A stretch of DNA of 64,000 nucleotides. Origin: Panopea generosa. Lineage: Eukaryota > Mollusca > Bivalvia > Adapedonta > Hiatellidae. The notes under the pieces were generated by a model. That model searched no databases and was not told the DNA's origin. It saw only the letters and a list, made by a program, of their open reading frames with translations. Position 1 is the first letter of the stretch. Every line of letters starts with the position of its first letter. A program made the position numbers and the translations under genes. Of the stretch, positions 25,151-37,480 are shown piece by piece. The stretch lies in contig CM055895.1 in NCBI GenBank assembly GCA_029582155.1, positions 51,178,250 to 51,242,249 of the forward strand, given 5' to 3'.

Positions 25151-25732
25151 ATGCAATTAATACACTTGCATCAGTCCATTTATTAGACTGATAAACAATA
25201 TATATATAAATAATGATTAATAATAAGTTGAAACATGTGTTGTATGGAATATACAACTCATAACAACTGTGGCAAGTGTAAACATTTGTCTTTCTTGAAA
25301 TATAAAACATACCCGATTATTTATATGTTCTTTTGCCTTAAATACAAATAGATGTGTTATGCTGTGCATACAGAAATGTATATGATAGAGAAACCTTAAT
25401 AGTATAACTGATGTAAAGATACTCAATCCAGCCAATTAAATGAACTATGCTGATAGCAAATAGGATGTTTAAGCATTCAGTGGCGGAAGGGAGTAAATGT
25501 TAGGTAGCCAATGAGGCCTCCAAACATATTATATAATGAAACGGTGAAATGAAGGTCAGCACATTCAATGAGTCAGTGCATAAATAGTATCCACAGAATA
25601 ATAGAAAGTGAAACTACTTGAACAACAATATGGCAGATAATGTTATAGAATATTTGCTAATGGCAGCCTCTTCAAATGTATTAAACATTTTACAGTGTAG
25701 GGGAATATCATATTGATATTAATAGTATTCAG

Positions 25733-25757
25733 GAGCCAAGTGGGGACTATATTTACG
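25733..25757 (+). CDS. Candidate 25-nt microexon (EPSGDYIY)
   Basis: An acceptor (TAGTATTCAG, ending 25732) and donor (GTGAGA, 25758) enclose 8 codons plus 1 nt, EPSGDYIY. It enters in phase 0 and leaves in phase 1, which is exactly the entry phase of the exon at 26951. The joined junction codon would be GTT (Val). See the exons at 26951 and 27959. Confidence 0.35.
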
Positions 25758-26184
25758 GTGAGAGTTTGCGAAGAATGTTCTTGTAGTTAACGGAACCCAT
25801 CTTCTTCAGGCTATAAGGTGAACAAAGGAAATAGCTTGAAGCTATGTTGTTAACAGTGTCCTTTGTCATATTTACACACAATTGACAAGAGACGAAGCTT
25901 TAATGCTTGGCGCAAACAACAATATGCACAATAAAAATATTAATGTCATGACTGAAGGTATGCCTATTTAGATGGATATTGATTGAGCCTACCAACGAAA
26001 ACCAGCTTATTGCGATATCAAATAATGATCGGACACGGCTGTATACCATTTTTGGGGTAAAAACAGTAAGTAATAATATACATACATTATTTTAACATAT
26101 TTATCCTAGATTTAATAAAACATAATACTTTTTCAACATCACTATAAGCATAGCCAGTATAGTGTGAAAACTATTTTTTTTTAC

Positions 26185-26820
26185 CACTTTGGAGATTCGA
26201 ACCCACGGCCCCTGCGGCGTCAGCGCCTACATTAATGACGACGTCTCTACCGACTGCGCCACCGCAACAACGCTAAAAAGCATTGCGCAAATAGCGCATA
26301 TATTGGCGTCGCCATTAATGTACACAGGACATAGGCGGGATTTATAATATTTACATTCAATATTTTGTATTATTCCTACTTTTAATGACTCAATGGAGAG
26401 GAGCGACACATGTCTTATTCACCTGACCACGGACAATTTCGGAAATATTTTTTGCCACTTTGGAGATTCGAACCCACGGCCCCTGCGGCGTCAGCGCCTA
26501 GCACATTAATGACGACGTCTCTACCGACTGCGCCACCGTAAATATTATAAATCCCGCTTATGTCCTGTGTACATTAATGGCGACGCCAATATATGCGCTA
26601 TTTGCGCAACGTTTTTTGGCGTTGTTGCGGTGGCGCAGTCGGTAGAGACGTCGTCATTAATGTGCTAGGCGCTGACGCCGCAGGGGCCGTGAGTTCGAAT
26701 CTCCAAAGTGGCAAAAAATATTTCCGAAATTGTCCGTGGTCAGGTGAATAAGACATGTGTCGCTCCTCTCCATTGAGTCATTAAAAGTAGGAATAATACA
26801 AAATATTGAATGTAAATATT
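26185..26820. mobile_element. Nested inverted cluster of three tRNA-headed SINE copies
   Basis: Three copies of one tRNA-like head are present. Its A-box part is GGTGGCGCAGTCGGTAGAG and its B-box GAGTTCGAATC or GGTTCGAATC. They lie at about 26185-26274 (-), 26450-26539 (-) and 26627-26713 (+). The block 26348-26539 is nearly the reverse complement of 26627-26820 (head plus body). The block 26185-26350 is nearly the reverse complement of 26540-26713 (87-bp spacer plus head). The layout is head', spacer', body', head', spacer, head, body. The short frame at 26227-26409 is part of this repeat. Confidence 0.85.
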
Positions 26821-26950
26821 TTTTTTTAATTTTTGAAAACTTTTACCAACTTTATGAAATCAATATAATTTAAATTTTATAAAATATCTGTACTCTTTGT
26901 TACATGTATTTTAATAGATAGTATTTTCACTATACATAATTTATTTATAG

Positions 26951-27010
26951 TTCCCCATGAAAATTATGCAACAGAAGAAGTTACGCAACTATGTGAAGAA
27001 ACTAGTGAAG
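26951..27010 (+). CDS. Candidate internal coding exon (unknown receptor-like tail)
   Basis: The acceptor is AATTTATTTATAG (ends 26950) and the donor GTAAAC (27011). The 60-nt exon is open in phase 1 to phase 1 and encodes PHENYATEEVTQLCEETSE. It is acidic and carries Tyr residues in an ENYA context. It joins in frame to the preceding 25-nt candidate and to the next exon at 27959. No family was recognised. The Tyr-rich acidic character resembles a cytoplasmic tail of a membrane protein, which is an inference. Confidence 0.4.
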
Positions 27011-27958
27011 GTAAACATATGTGTTACTAATACGAAATTAATGAGAATAAAGAATAAATTTTATTGTGTAAACAGGAAAATACTTTGAAATAAAATTTAA
27101 CGTAATTCAACATAAATAGAACTTAATATTCATACTATACATTTCCGACTAAATACAGCACCATGAATATGATTATCCTCCCAGTTTGATATTATATCAT
27201 TGCAAGAGGGTCACAATGAGTATAAATCGCCCACCTGTAGTGCAGTATACCATACTAAAGAAGGCGGATACTACTTCAGACATTAACAAGATTACATTAT
27301 AGATATATAATTACTGTATTTCGCAAAATTCAAATAGTACAAATAAGGATGATTGAAGTGTCGTAACACGGCCATTGATCGTCCGATTTGAACAGTACAA
27401 AACTTTCTCCATAGTATCATGAAATAATGCTGCACACAAAGGCAAATAAAGCAAAATTTTATGATCAAGAGCCACAATACATACATAGCTCTCCGAATTG
27501 ACTTGTTCAAACCTTGTCCGAGGTCTTATGGTATACAACTACAACTACAATGAAACATGTTCAGGTGATGGGGAACGCATTTGATTTTGTTGTGATTCAT
27601 AACCTAAACATTATTTATCATATTTGGCCTGTTAAAGTGTTGTTTTTTTCTGAGATATTATATTTTATATATATTCACATACTTTTTAACAATTCTAGGT
27701 ATTAATATAACTCTGACATAAAATATTTGATTAAGTCAGTTCAATACGTTTCCTTGATACTGTAATTATAATTACTTTGCAAGTTTAAAATGCGAGGGCT
27801 AGAGTGCACATAACCAAATGTTAACAGACAGAACAATGCGATCTGAATAGCTCACTTGAGTTTTGTATAATACAGAAACAGTTATATGATACTAAATGTC
27901 CATATAGTGTTATGCATTTATGCCACTGTTAACCTAACATTCACATTACTTTTTTCAG

Positions 27959-28065
27959 AGTTTACTTTGAAAGAATATCCATATTTTGTCGATATGGACA
28001 TGTGGATATCAGTGCGTCCCCCAACAGACACAGACGGTGATAAGTGGATAGAGGAAGTAACTTAG
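27959..28065 (+). CDS. Candidate terminal coding exon (unknown protein)
   Basis: A strong acceptor (CATTACTTTTTTCAG, ends 27958) begins a 107-nt exon that completes a split Glu codon. It runs open for 34 more codons to TAG at 28063. The encoded end contains FTLKEYPYFVDMDMWISV and, after a short gap, DTDGDKWIEEVT. AATAAA signals follow at 28197 and 28236, which fits a last exon. Phase agrees with the 26951 exon. The product is not recognised. Confidence 0.45.
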
Positions 28066-28241
28066 ACCAAAAAGAAGATGATTAATTTTAAATGGCTATT
28101 CAATAGAGAGGGGATATATGTTGACTGGTAGTGGTGTAATGACCAAAAGGTTGAAAGTGCAATGTACCAGATATAATGGCATCATTTAATTATTCTAATA
28201 AAAATGTTATACCAAAAGAACTAAAATTAAGATTAAATAAA
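28066..28241 (+). terminator. Candidate 3'UTR with poly(A) signals
   Basis: AATAAA hexamers occur at 28197-28202 and 28236-28241, 130-175 bp after the candidate stop codon. This fits cleavage and polyadenylation of the preceding candidate gene. Confidence 0.35.
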
Positions 28242-31200
28242 TATGGCTTTATTAAATGATTTTACAAAGAGAATCGTTATTTTGAAGTATATACACGTTG
28301 TCTATCCCGTCTCTACAATTGATAAAGGGGATTGGGCTAGCTAAATGCTAGTCATAAGCTCATTTTTCCAAAGAACCAAATGGATTTTACGATCGCTTTT
28401 CACAAGTCCATTTCAATATATATATGACTTTTATTACTCTGAGACTCGTGTGATGTACCCAACGTAATGTTAAATCAGCGTTGGATAATATTATAGCAAT
28501 GTCCTAATTGATGATGTAATATAAACAAGCACTTAACATAGTTCATAATGAATACTTATCCCTCTTCACATTTGCAGTTATTTTGTTCAAATGACCTGGC
28601 TATAAATGTTTGTAATTTTATTGATAGACAAGGAACTTTTTGAATATGATTTAAACTATGTTGTATTTTGTTATATACAATAGAACAAATAATATATCTG
28701 AATGTAATGCATAACATGTCTTTTAGCTATAGTATGAAATAAAATTGTTATACATTGTTTATTTCGTAAATTATTCCTTGAAGAATTACATTCTTTCTTT
28801 AAATCTGCTATTCTATACATGTATAAATTTTGATTGCAAAGCAGAGTGCACTTAAAAGTACCCAATCCTCCAAAGTCTTTGTACCATTTTAAATTTCAAC
28901 CACCAATATGGTGGTCCATTTATTCAACAAGTTATAGGTGTATGAGGACCAGGATTTAATACAAAAGAAGTATATATGATTATGTTGTAATAGAGTAAAA
29001 CATGTTTTCATTTCATTTATCATTCAAATAAGCTATTGTTTTTTCTTCTTTTCCCCCTTTTTTCTTATGTGTAGTGTTATCTAAAACAATATTTCTGAAG
29101 TTTTTTAATCACATAATTTAGATATGTATTATACTAAAGCATAAGACAAAATAAATATTTTGTATCGGTTGTTTCCAGTTTACATTCTTTTCTTATACAT
29201 ATATGGAGAGACAAAGATTTTTTTATTTATTTTATTTATAAATTGTATCTATGTATCGTACATGTATGAAACATGACACAAAGATTTTTGCAAAATGTGT
29301 TTCATTGCAAGATGGATTAACATACAAGGAAAACTCGGCATTATTGTGATTTTGAAAAAATCTATTTGAGTTCCAATCAAGTGTATATATGTTGTTTTAA
29401 ATATATTCTTTTTTTTCATTTTTTCCCCTACTTCAAAGTTTAATTAATTATTGTGTATGATATATAAACTGAGAGTATGAGCATAAATCAAATATATTAA
29501 AATAATATTCTATTTGCACTTAACTCCATCGAACCAGTAACTCTGGTCATTATGGCATTAGTTCTTAATTTTAGCAGATAGATTGATATCAAAATAAATA
29601 GATAGTATCAAAACAAAAACCTCCATATCAATTTATATTATCTGTTGATATCATTTGTAACCAATATTGTTTCAGTATGATCTATTCATTAGAAGCTACT
29701 TTATATTCATTCAACAGCTTTATTTGATCCATGCATCGTGCATTTGGATTTTTTGTTTGATTTATATTATCATATTACAGGGAAAGTATCCTACTAATTT
29801 TGTGCTAGGATAGTATTTGTTCATATTTTCGTTTATATATTAAAAGGTCGTCGTACATTTTTGCTGCATTCCGTCCCTTGTTAACCTACTGAAACAGCTT
29901 GAGAAACAAAAATCAAATTAAAGAGCTCACAAAATTATCTTACAGATAAATGTGATGCTACTGACTGAATTCAGCCAAGCATATTTTACAGAAGAACGAT
30001 ATGAAATGCATAAAATACTTTCCGTAGTTTTCATGATGTATTGTGAGATGCCCAATACTGACTGAATTCAGCCAGCAAGCAAAATGGTTTCCTTCAAAAG
30101 CAGAAGTTGCAAACTGACTTCTAAATATAAAGTTTGGCTGAATTCAGCCAGTGAAGAGCTGGAATGGCAAATATCGATTTTATACGCGAGAACAGAAGTT
30201 ACAAATATCAATAGTTTTGACCTTTTCAGAAAAGGGTCAATCTGAATCAGAACGTGTTAATTATATATTTATTTCTTACATCATTACAACTGTCATTTAA
30301 ACTTTGATAAATTCAATTAACACATATGCACGCTTCTAAACATAGTTCAAACACGTTCCCCATTTTTAGTTTAACAGTTCATATTTAAAACCCAGCTGCA
30401 TGTTGACCAGCATCTCTACTAAAAACCAAACAATACTAAAAACGCGTCTTAACTTCCCAACTTTCCAAAGTATTCTATATATTATAACCCTAACCTTAAA
30501 TCGAGAAATTGTAATTAACAAGTGATTTGTTAATAAGTATAGCGAACGGATTAGAAATGAAATGCATGGTTATTTCTAAATACAATATGACTAGTTTTGT
30601 CTTATTCAACCGATTAAGGTAGTTTGCGGCTTTCTTACATGTTTTTTTATATCTGCCGTAAGTAATAAATAATCTGTACACTTATACTATGAAGTATCAG
30701 CTTTCGTTTTATCTTTGGGTTTTTTAATATAGTACCGCAAATTCTCTTTGACCGTGCCCCTTGGCGGTACATATTTTTCGTCGATTTTCGCCGTTTTCCC
30801 CTTATTAAATGGTCAATATTAATTGTTTTAATAAAATTTTATTTCCTGTGATAAGATCATAACTTACACAGTTAAAACGTAGATGGTCTTACCTTTATAT
30901 CGATATACATAACGACGGGATTGATTAAAACAAGGCGTTATAAAAACAACACATTTATGCTTGATTGCGCAAAAAACTCTGGTACAAGTTCTTTAATTTC
31001 ACATATGTTTAACTATATTAAAATCACTACAATATGCCCGAATAAAAGAAGAATGTTCACGTTAGTTTTTTCTTCATAAATTCGTTTTTAAATTAAAAAT
31101 ACTTAAACTTAAACACTTAAAGCACACGACCGACGTTTGCTTGCAATTTCGTATTTTACGTTAAAATCATATGACGTTCGGTTGACGTCGTTCGGTTGAC

Positions 31201-31654
31201 ATTATCTTCAGAGTAATATTTTAGTCGCTAGTATCAATTAAAGTATTTAATGGAGGTATTCCTTCACAGGTTTTATTTGATTTAACTTTCAATAGAGATC
31301 ATGATTATTTATATCTAAAATGTCTATATTTTGTCTTCTGTCTTCGTATGTCCGTCAATAGTTTGTGTTTTGTAGGTAACGTTGTTTTATGTTCTGGTTT
31401 CTGAATTGTACCAAGGTTTATCGTTTGATTTTATAGCAGCATCTTTAGACATGAACTTCATTTGTCTGTATATAATATAATCAAATAACCTGTAGAACAA
31501 CTATTGATAAAATCCCAATTAGTGTTTGCAATTTTGTGATTTAATTTGAGAAATCACCATGATTGTAAGACCAAATATGTTATATTTGATATTTTAAGTT
31601 GATATTGTAGTAAAAGATAACATATAAAAGTAGATTAATTGTTGCTGATTTCAG
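28242..31654. other. AT-rich stretch without recognised genes
   Basis: Several short low-complexity frames are present. Three EcoRI-centred palindromes related to GGCTGAATTCAGCC occur at 29960-30150 (listed separately). No domain, SINE or bounded exon seen. Confidence 0.45.
29960..30150. repeat. Three copies of a TGAATTCA-centred palindrome
   Basis: CTGACTGAATTCAGCCA occurs at 29961, nearly the same at 30058, and the perfect 14-bp palindrome GGCTGAATTCAGCC at 30136-30149. Centres are 97 and 76 bp apart. They may be remnants of a degenerate tandem repeat; AGAAGTT(A/G)CAAA also recurs (about 30104 and 30194). Confidence 0.55.
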
Positions 31655-31702
31655 GAAAAACATTAATTGTCCCTTCGTTAAATGATTGAAGCGAATCCGG
31701 GA
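31655..31702 (+). CDS. Candidate start exon of a very small gene (MIEANPG)
   Basis: A 48-nt segment lies between an acceptor (GCTGATTTCAG, ends 31654) and a strong donor GTAAGT (31703). All three frames carry stops early in the exon, so it can only be coding from the ATG at 31682, giving MIEANPG in phase 0. That phase fits the open terminal exon at 32517. The joined product would be 38 aa. A non-coding 5'UTR exon is equally possible. Confidence 0.25.
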
Positions 31703-32516
31703 GTAAGTATTGGATCTATTAACGTGGCAGTTGAATGTGTAACTATTTTTTATGTGATGAATATCTTTTATTCCATGTTGGACATAATATACAAAAACTG
31801 TTCATGCATCAATTTAAGCTATATCAATTTGAAACTTAACACATATATGGTATCTTTAGATAACATAATATGCATACAATGTCTTATTAAGTAATATATT
31901 AAGGGTGAATATAAAAAAAGACAATAATAAAAACGGAGTAAAAGAGGGTTAAGAATGAGCAAAAGATAAGAGAAATAGAAATGTACAGATGTGAAGATGA
32001 AAAGCTGTATGTAGTATGGTTTTCGTAATTTTAGTTTATATGTTTCGCAATTTTATTTCGTGTGACCTAAGTTTGTTTTTGTTTATTGCAATAAGTTTTT
32101 CTTTTTGCTTGTTGTTTTGTAAATGTTGTATGAATGTTTCAATACTGGGACCTGCTGTGGTGTATTTATTATTAAAAATAAAGTATTTAGCAAGCAATTT
32201 AGGACATTTCAGTAAATTAAATATTGATGAGTTACATAATGCGATCGATCTAATTTGATAATTATCTTCATTTAAATCAGATTACAATTTGCCTTGATTT
32301 TCGGCATTAAATATACACAAGCATAACTGAGGCATAATTGTTTAAAATTCTATCCCTTACAAATCTAAGAAACGCATGATTGCAATACTCCCTACATTTT
32401 TACCAAAGAACAATATATATAAATATATATATTATAATTAGTATTTTGTAGAATATGGTTTTGATTAAATGAATAAGATGTTTGTGTTTTTAAATATTCC
32501 AATTGCCATTCTACAG

Positions 32517-32612
32517 ACTATTACGTCATCTATTAAACATACACCTGCAGAAGAGACACCTCACGGAAGCGAAACAAAAAATACACACAAACAATACATT
32601 GGTGTTTACTAG
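32517..32612 (+). CDS. Candidate terminal exon, unknown protein
   Basis: Acceptor TTGCCATTCTACAG (ends 32516), then 31 codons and TAG in phase 0. The peptide begins TITSSIKHTPAEETPHGS and ends HKQYIGVY. It is hydrophilic, without a recognised domain. It pairs in phase with the candidate exon at 31655, or could end an unseen upstream gene. The nearest AATAAA noted lies 0.5 kb further (33132). Confidence 0.3.
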   Translation, partial: TITSSIKHTPAEETPHGSETKNTHKQYIGVY

Positions 32613-34424
32613 TTTGGGGGGAGTTATGAAATGAAGCTATTGAGTTATTTTCTTATAAAATAATTGCAAATGAATTGTAGCATGCAGTCTCCGAAACGCA
32701 TGGCAAAAGAACAGAGTTATTTGATATATTAAAGTCTCATTAAACTTCCGAAATGCACACTTTTTGATAATAACAAAAATTACCGTATTAAATGCGTTTA
32801 TAAAATTGCTATAACCATTCCTGTAGATCCCTAAGTGACTGTTTTTATAAAAGCGCGAAAATCAATAACTCGATCGAAATGTGTATTTCTTAGACGAGCG
32901 GACGGAACTTTAAACTTTTGTTTACATTTTTGTAATTCCGTAATGACTCGGTTGCTTTTCGACTGTACTTCCGCCTGTGTTCGGAAGTACACAAATGAAT
33001 ACTACAGTGATAGTGTGCGGATTAAGACCGTTAGATAAGGGGTTCATTAACATATAAAAACTATGGCTTCACTAGCATTATGTATACTTATTGGGTTTTC
33101 TTTTTTTTTTAAAAAAAATATTGATGTCTGCAATAAAACTGTATCGAACGTATTACGCATTATTTTATTTATACGCACTTTAAAAACAATGATTACGGAT
33201 AACTAGTTTTGTCTAGTAACTCTTGCTCAGGATCCTTCCCTGCATATACACATGATACTATCGCACGCGCTATTACGTCACAAGTCACTTTATCGCAATC
33301 AATATTAAAAGGCTACCAAGGGTGGTCTATTTAGTACAGTTATTTAAAAAGTAATATTATTTTTAATTTTATATGAATGATTCGTCGCTTACGTGCAATA
33401 AATTAGCTTGTGGATTCCAGTTCATTAATACACTGAGGGGAATAAAAGGAATGTTCTTAAAAACTAACTAACCGCAAGCGGTTACTTATTTTTTAACCGC
33501 ATCCCCTACAGTTTCCCATACTATGTTTATCTCTGAAGTGAACTGATCATATATTACCGACCGACGCGTTTCCGAACAAGCTTAGTAACTCCCCGTTTTC
33601 TAACGAAGGTGTTTATCAGAAAGAGACGAACATTAATTTGTAAACAAAACCCGTTCCTAATTATGTACTAATAATGTGCATTATATATATATATTCGTTT
33701 GCAAAGTTTCTCAGTGATCAAACAAACATGTATTCTATCATCTGGCAGAGTAAAACAGACTTAAATTAAAATTAAATACTACCGTTTCGGAAGTTTTATA
33801 AGCCTTTAAGATATAGCTTGTCGAGACATATAAATCCAAAGCTGTCTGAATAGTGTAGTACATTTGTGTGCGCTGCCTATGTTAAATATTTGTATTCGGG
33901 AACGATGCATTTAAACTATGAGCTATCGAGCCAAATAATTTAGCCTTAGATTAATTATACCAGTACTACATGCTTGATATTATTTATACAAGTTGCTCAA
34001 ATCCGTATACATAGATATTCAATGGCTCGAACCCGACGCAACTGGACAAAAGAGTTCGAGTTAAGGGTTGTTCGGACTAAGTATTGTTCAACTCCATATC
34101 ATACATGAACATATATATATACACACATCGAAATAGTGATTCGGGTTGGTTCAGATAAATGGTTCAAACTATATGTGGTGTTCTAGCTATCCATGTTCGA
34201 GCCAAAGACGTTCTACTATATTTGTATTTTAACTGTTGGTTTATATTAAACATATTTTATTTCAACATGAAAAACGGTTGGTAAAAAAATTATTTCAACA
34301 TTATATTCGCCTTCTCACTTGTTGTCGGTATAAAATGTGAATCGCTTTGTCCAAGAGGAGATCTAGCATTGGAATAAAACACGTGAACAAGGCAATTGTA
34401 AACGTTCGTGCACTAGTACAACAA
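32613..34424. other. Non-coding stretch
   Basis: AT-rich with an (AT)n tract near 33683-33695 and an interrupted palindrome TAACCGCAAGCGGTTA near 33470. A 67-codon frame at 32835-33038 has no recognisable features. Confidence 0.4.
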
Positions 34425-34983
34425 CTAAAACTGTTATCGCCTTTCAGACGTATCCAACTTAAACTGTTATCGCTTTTCCGACGTATCCAACTGAAACTGG
34501 TTTCGACTTTCTGACGTATCCAACTTAAACTGTTATCGCCTTTCTGACGTATCCAACTTAAACTGTTATCCCCTTTTTGACGTTTCCATCTTAAACTGTT
34601 ATCGCCTTTCTGACGTATCCAACTTAAAGTGTCATCGCCTTTCTGACGTATCCAACTTAAACTGTTATCCCCTATCTGACGTTTCCATCTTAAACTGTTT
34701 TTGCCTTTCTGACGTATCCAACTGAAACTGTTATCGCCTTTCTGACGTTTCCATCTTAAACTGTTATCCCCTTTCTAACGTTTCCAACTTAAACTGTTAT
34801 CCCCTTTCTGACGTTTCCATCTTAAACTGTTATCGCCTTTCCGACGTATCCAACATGAACTGTTATCCCCTTTCTGACGTATCCAACTTAAACTGTTATC
34901 CCCTTTCTGACGTATCCAACTCAAACTGTTATCGCCTTTCTGACGTATCCAACTTAAACTGTTATCCCCTATCTGACGTATCG
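34425..34983. repeat. 33-bp minisatellite, about 17 units
   Basis: The unit TTAAACTGTTATCGCC followed by TTTCTGACGTATCCAAC is 33 bp and recurs without gaps. Two variant types (CGTATCCAAC and CGTTTCCATC) are interspersed. As 33 is a multiple of 3, the minus strand reads as repeats of RQKGDNSLSWI through 34775-35008, with no signal peptide or flanking domain. A coding role is unlikely but not excluded. Confidence 0.95.
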
Positions 34984-36070
34984 AAATCACTTCACACACG
35001 AAAATCATGATAATAAACGTCGAACAATGATTTCAGATAACAAGTGCGTGACGTAACACCATACAAAAATAATGTCAAACTGGTGACACTGCTTTCAAAG
35101 GACACAGTCACCACTATGAGATAAACGTAATCGTTATAATGAGTAATACTAAGCACAATGATCCATACAGAAGAATTGCCAGCAGAGAAAACCTTTATAG
35201 AAATGTTTAATATTTTAAATAATTACCTTGTGTAAGGTTTAAACATCTATATATTACTAGGTTTGTGTTTTGGTACCATCTCATTGGTCATTATCAGCAA
35301 TTTGTTAGCCATGTGATACAGTTCAAATACAGACAAAATAGCATTTTCACTAATTTGCTAAATCTGTGTTTATTAATAGCAAAATGGTAGTATTTAGTCA
35401 AAATGAATAAATGCGATTTTGTATCGACTGTGTTTTTGGTGCTATATTCACGTTATTTGTTGAACACATATTTCTTTACTTTTAAGTAGGAAATCAAAAT
35501 AGCGTGAAATGATATAGTGCATAAACTCTTCTAAAAATATTTTGAAGTAAAGGAATATACTTTATTTTTAATCTAAAAGTCGTTGAAGAAACAAAACGAT
35601 CTTATTTAGCCTTATGCATTGTGTTTGGTTATTGGAATACTTTTTCTAATATACAGTTTGTTAAATATTAAGTTACTTTACCAAAGAAGAATGGGAGCGC
35701 ACTACATCAATACAATAGTTCTTCATCCGGGGAGTCAGTTCACAATCTACCTAATAGCGTCAACAATAAATATTTTCATAACGTTTGTTCACAGATTTAA
35801 AATTGGCAAACACACAATAGAGTACATACACACACACTATTTTTATACTCGGATCGAACCTATTTACTTGCCGTTTGATGTATTATAGGGATTTCTCAGC
35901 GGATTATTTATGAAAGTGCACTGTTTCAAAATGTCCTTGTATATTAATTTTAAAAAAATATCATGTGAAATAAAAAATGCTTTAATTTTTTTATAATCCA
36001 ATCATATCTTACGGTGAACTTAATAATAAATAAACAAAAAAATATGTAAATGCGTAAAATAAAAAGAAAA
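34984..36070. other. Non-coding stretch
   Basis: AT-rich. The 89-codon frame at 35619-35888 has no recognisable domain. No element ends seen. Confidence 0.4.
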
Positions 36071-36186
36071 TGTGTTTGTTTTGGTGTAAGATTAAATGAT
36101 ATTTCAGCTCATGATCACCATAAATGTAATATGACGTTGGTGATCACTTGATGAAATATAATTCGATCTTACACCAAAACAAACAG
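36071..36186. mobile_element. Short hairpin MITE (about 116 bp)
   Basis: The left arm TGTTTGTTTTGGTGTAAGAT (from 36073) is matched by the reverse complement ending near 36184. Inner parts (ATGATCACCA versus TGGTGATCA) also pair. Nearly the whole unit folds on itself. Confidence 0.75.
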
Positions 36187-37480
36187 ATATCCTCTATATG
36201 TACCAACATTTTAGAGGCACGTTGATTCCTATAAATGACGAATATTAACGAATACAATTCCATTGTTTTGGTCCTCTCAAAATGCATTAGTTTAAGAGAG
36301 TAAACGTTGCTAACAGTAAATAGGTTTCTTAAGTGTTAGGATTTCGTATAAAAACATTAATAGATGTTTCAAACTGCGTCGAAACGGTATCCCGGTAGCT
36401 AAATTAGCCGCTGATCAGACAATACGCACGAAGTCATCAGTGAAGATAGCATGCGAATGTGCGTAAATGGGTATCGTCGGTAAAACGTCTTATATTCGGA
36501 TGAAGTTTTATGTATTAATTAAGTGAAATAAAAATGATAATGAGACTCAGCTTTGTTTTTAAGTTAAAGGTATAACTTTAGATCTTAGCCCTATATGCGA
36601 TTGTATAATGGTTCTTATATACAAGTAAATAACAAAGTATTAGATATATTATTCAATTGTCGTTTAGCAAATGATTAGAATATATAATCATTTTTATTTT
36701 AGTATATGATATTAATTAATGAATGAAGTACAATATTTTTTAATAAAAATATTATTTTTTAACACAATGCAAGAATAAAGCATGATGGTCAAGCTCAAAA
36801 TCAATCTTACGAAACGTGCATTTTGCTGTGTATTCAAAGAATAGTAGTCGTTCTGATCAAGGTTGACAAGACGTTTAAAGTAACAATAGTTCAGTATCTT
36901 ACAAATATGGTACATCACATAATGATAACATAATGTTTAGACAAACCATGTCACAAAAGTGTGTTTTAAATAAGTGCTACGTATATTTGAAAATGAGAAA
37001 TTTAAGCACCCAAATAAAATTAAAATATTACGTTTATTAAAATCCATGATAAAGTTGCATTCTTTATCAAAAGGAATTAGATGTAAACCTCATATGATGT
37101 AGCTCGGAGTATGGCTTTATCATAAATGAATTAGATGTAAACATCATATGATGTAGCTCGGAGCATGGCTTTGTCAAACTTCCATTAGTTAGTACAGGCA
37201 AAGTTGTGTTCGTTGGAAAACGCCAAAATGTGCCACGGAATTTTAGACTTGTACGAATCTGCATTTAATGACTAATGTTTTAATTTGAAAAACTAAGTAT
37301 TGTAACAAATTAAAAGGATAAAAAATGATATTTATATACGCAAACCAAAATCAAATATACCACAAGAGAGGTTGGTTACATATTAAATTACAATGATTTA
37401 ACGAAAATTAAATCCATACGACAATTAATGAAGTTATATATTTTATTATCATACTTTATTATAAAAGAAATTTATTTCAC
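36187..37480. other. Non-coding stretch with small local repeat
   Basis: A phrase of about 40 bp ending CATATGATGTAGCTCGGAG is repeated at about 37090 and 37145, giving a repetitive minus-strand frame at 37067-37264. No gene recognised. Confidence 0.4.

Noticed and set aside
25970-26063. Additional exon with frame WILIEPTNENQLIAIS
   Set aside because: It is open between plausible splice sites, but its entry phase does not fit the neighbouring candidate exons.
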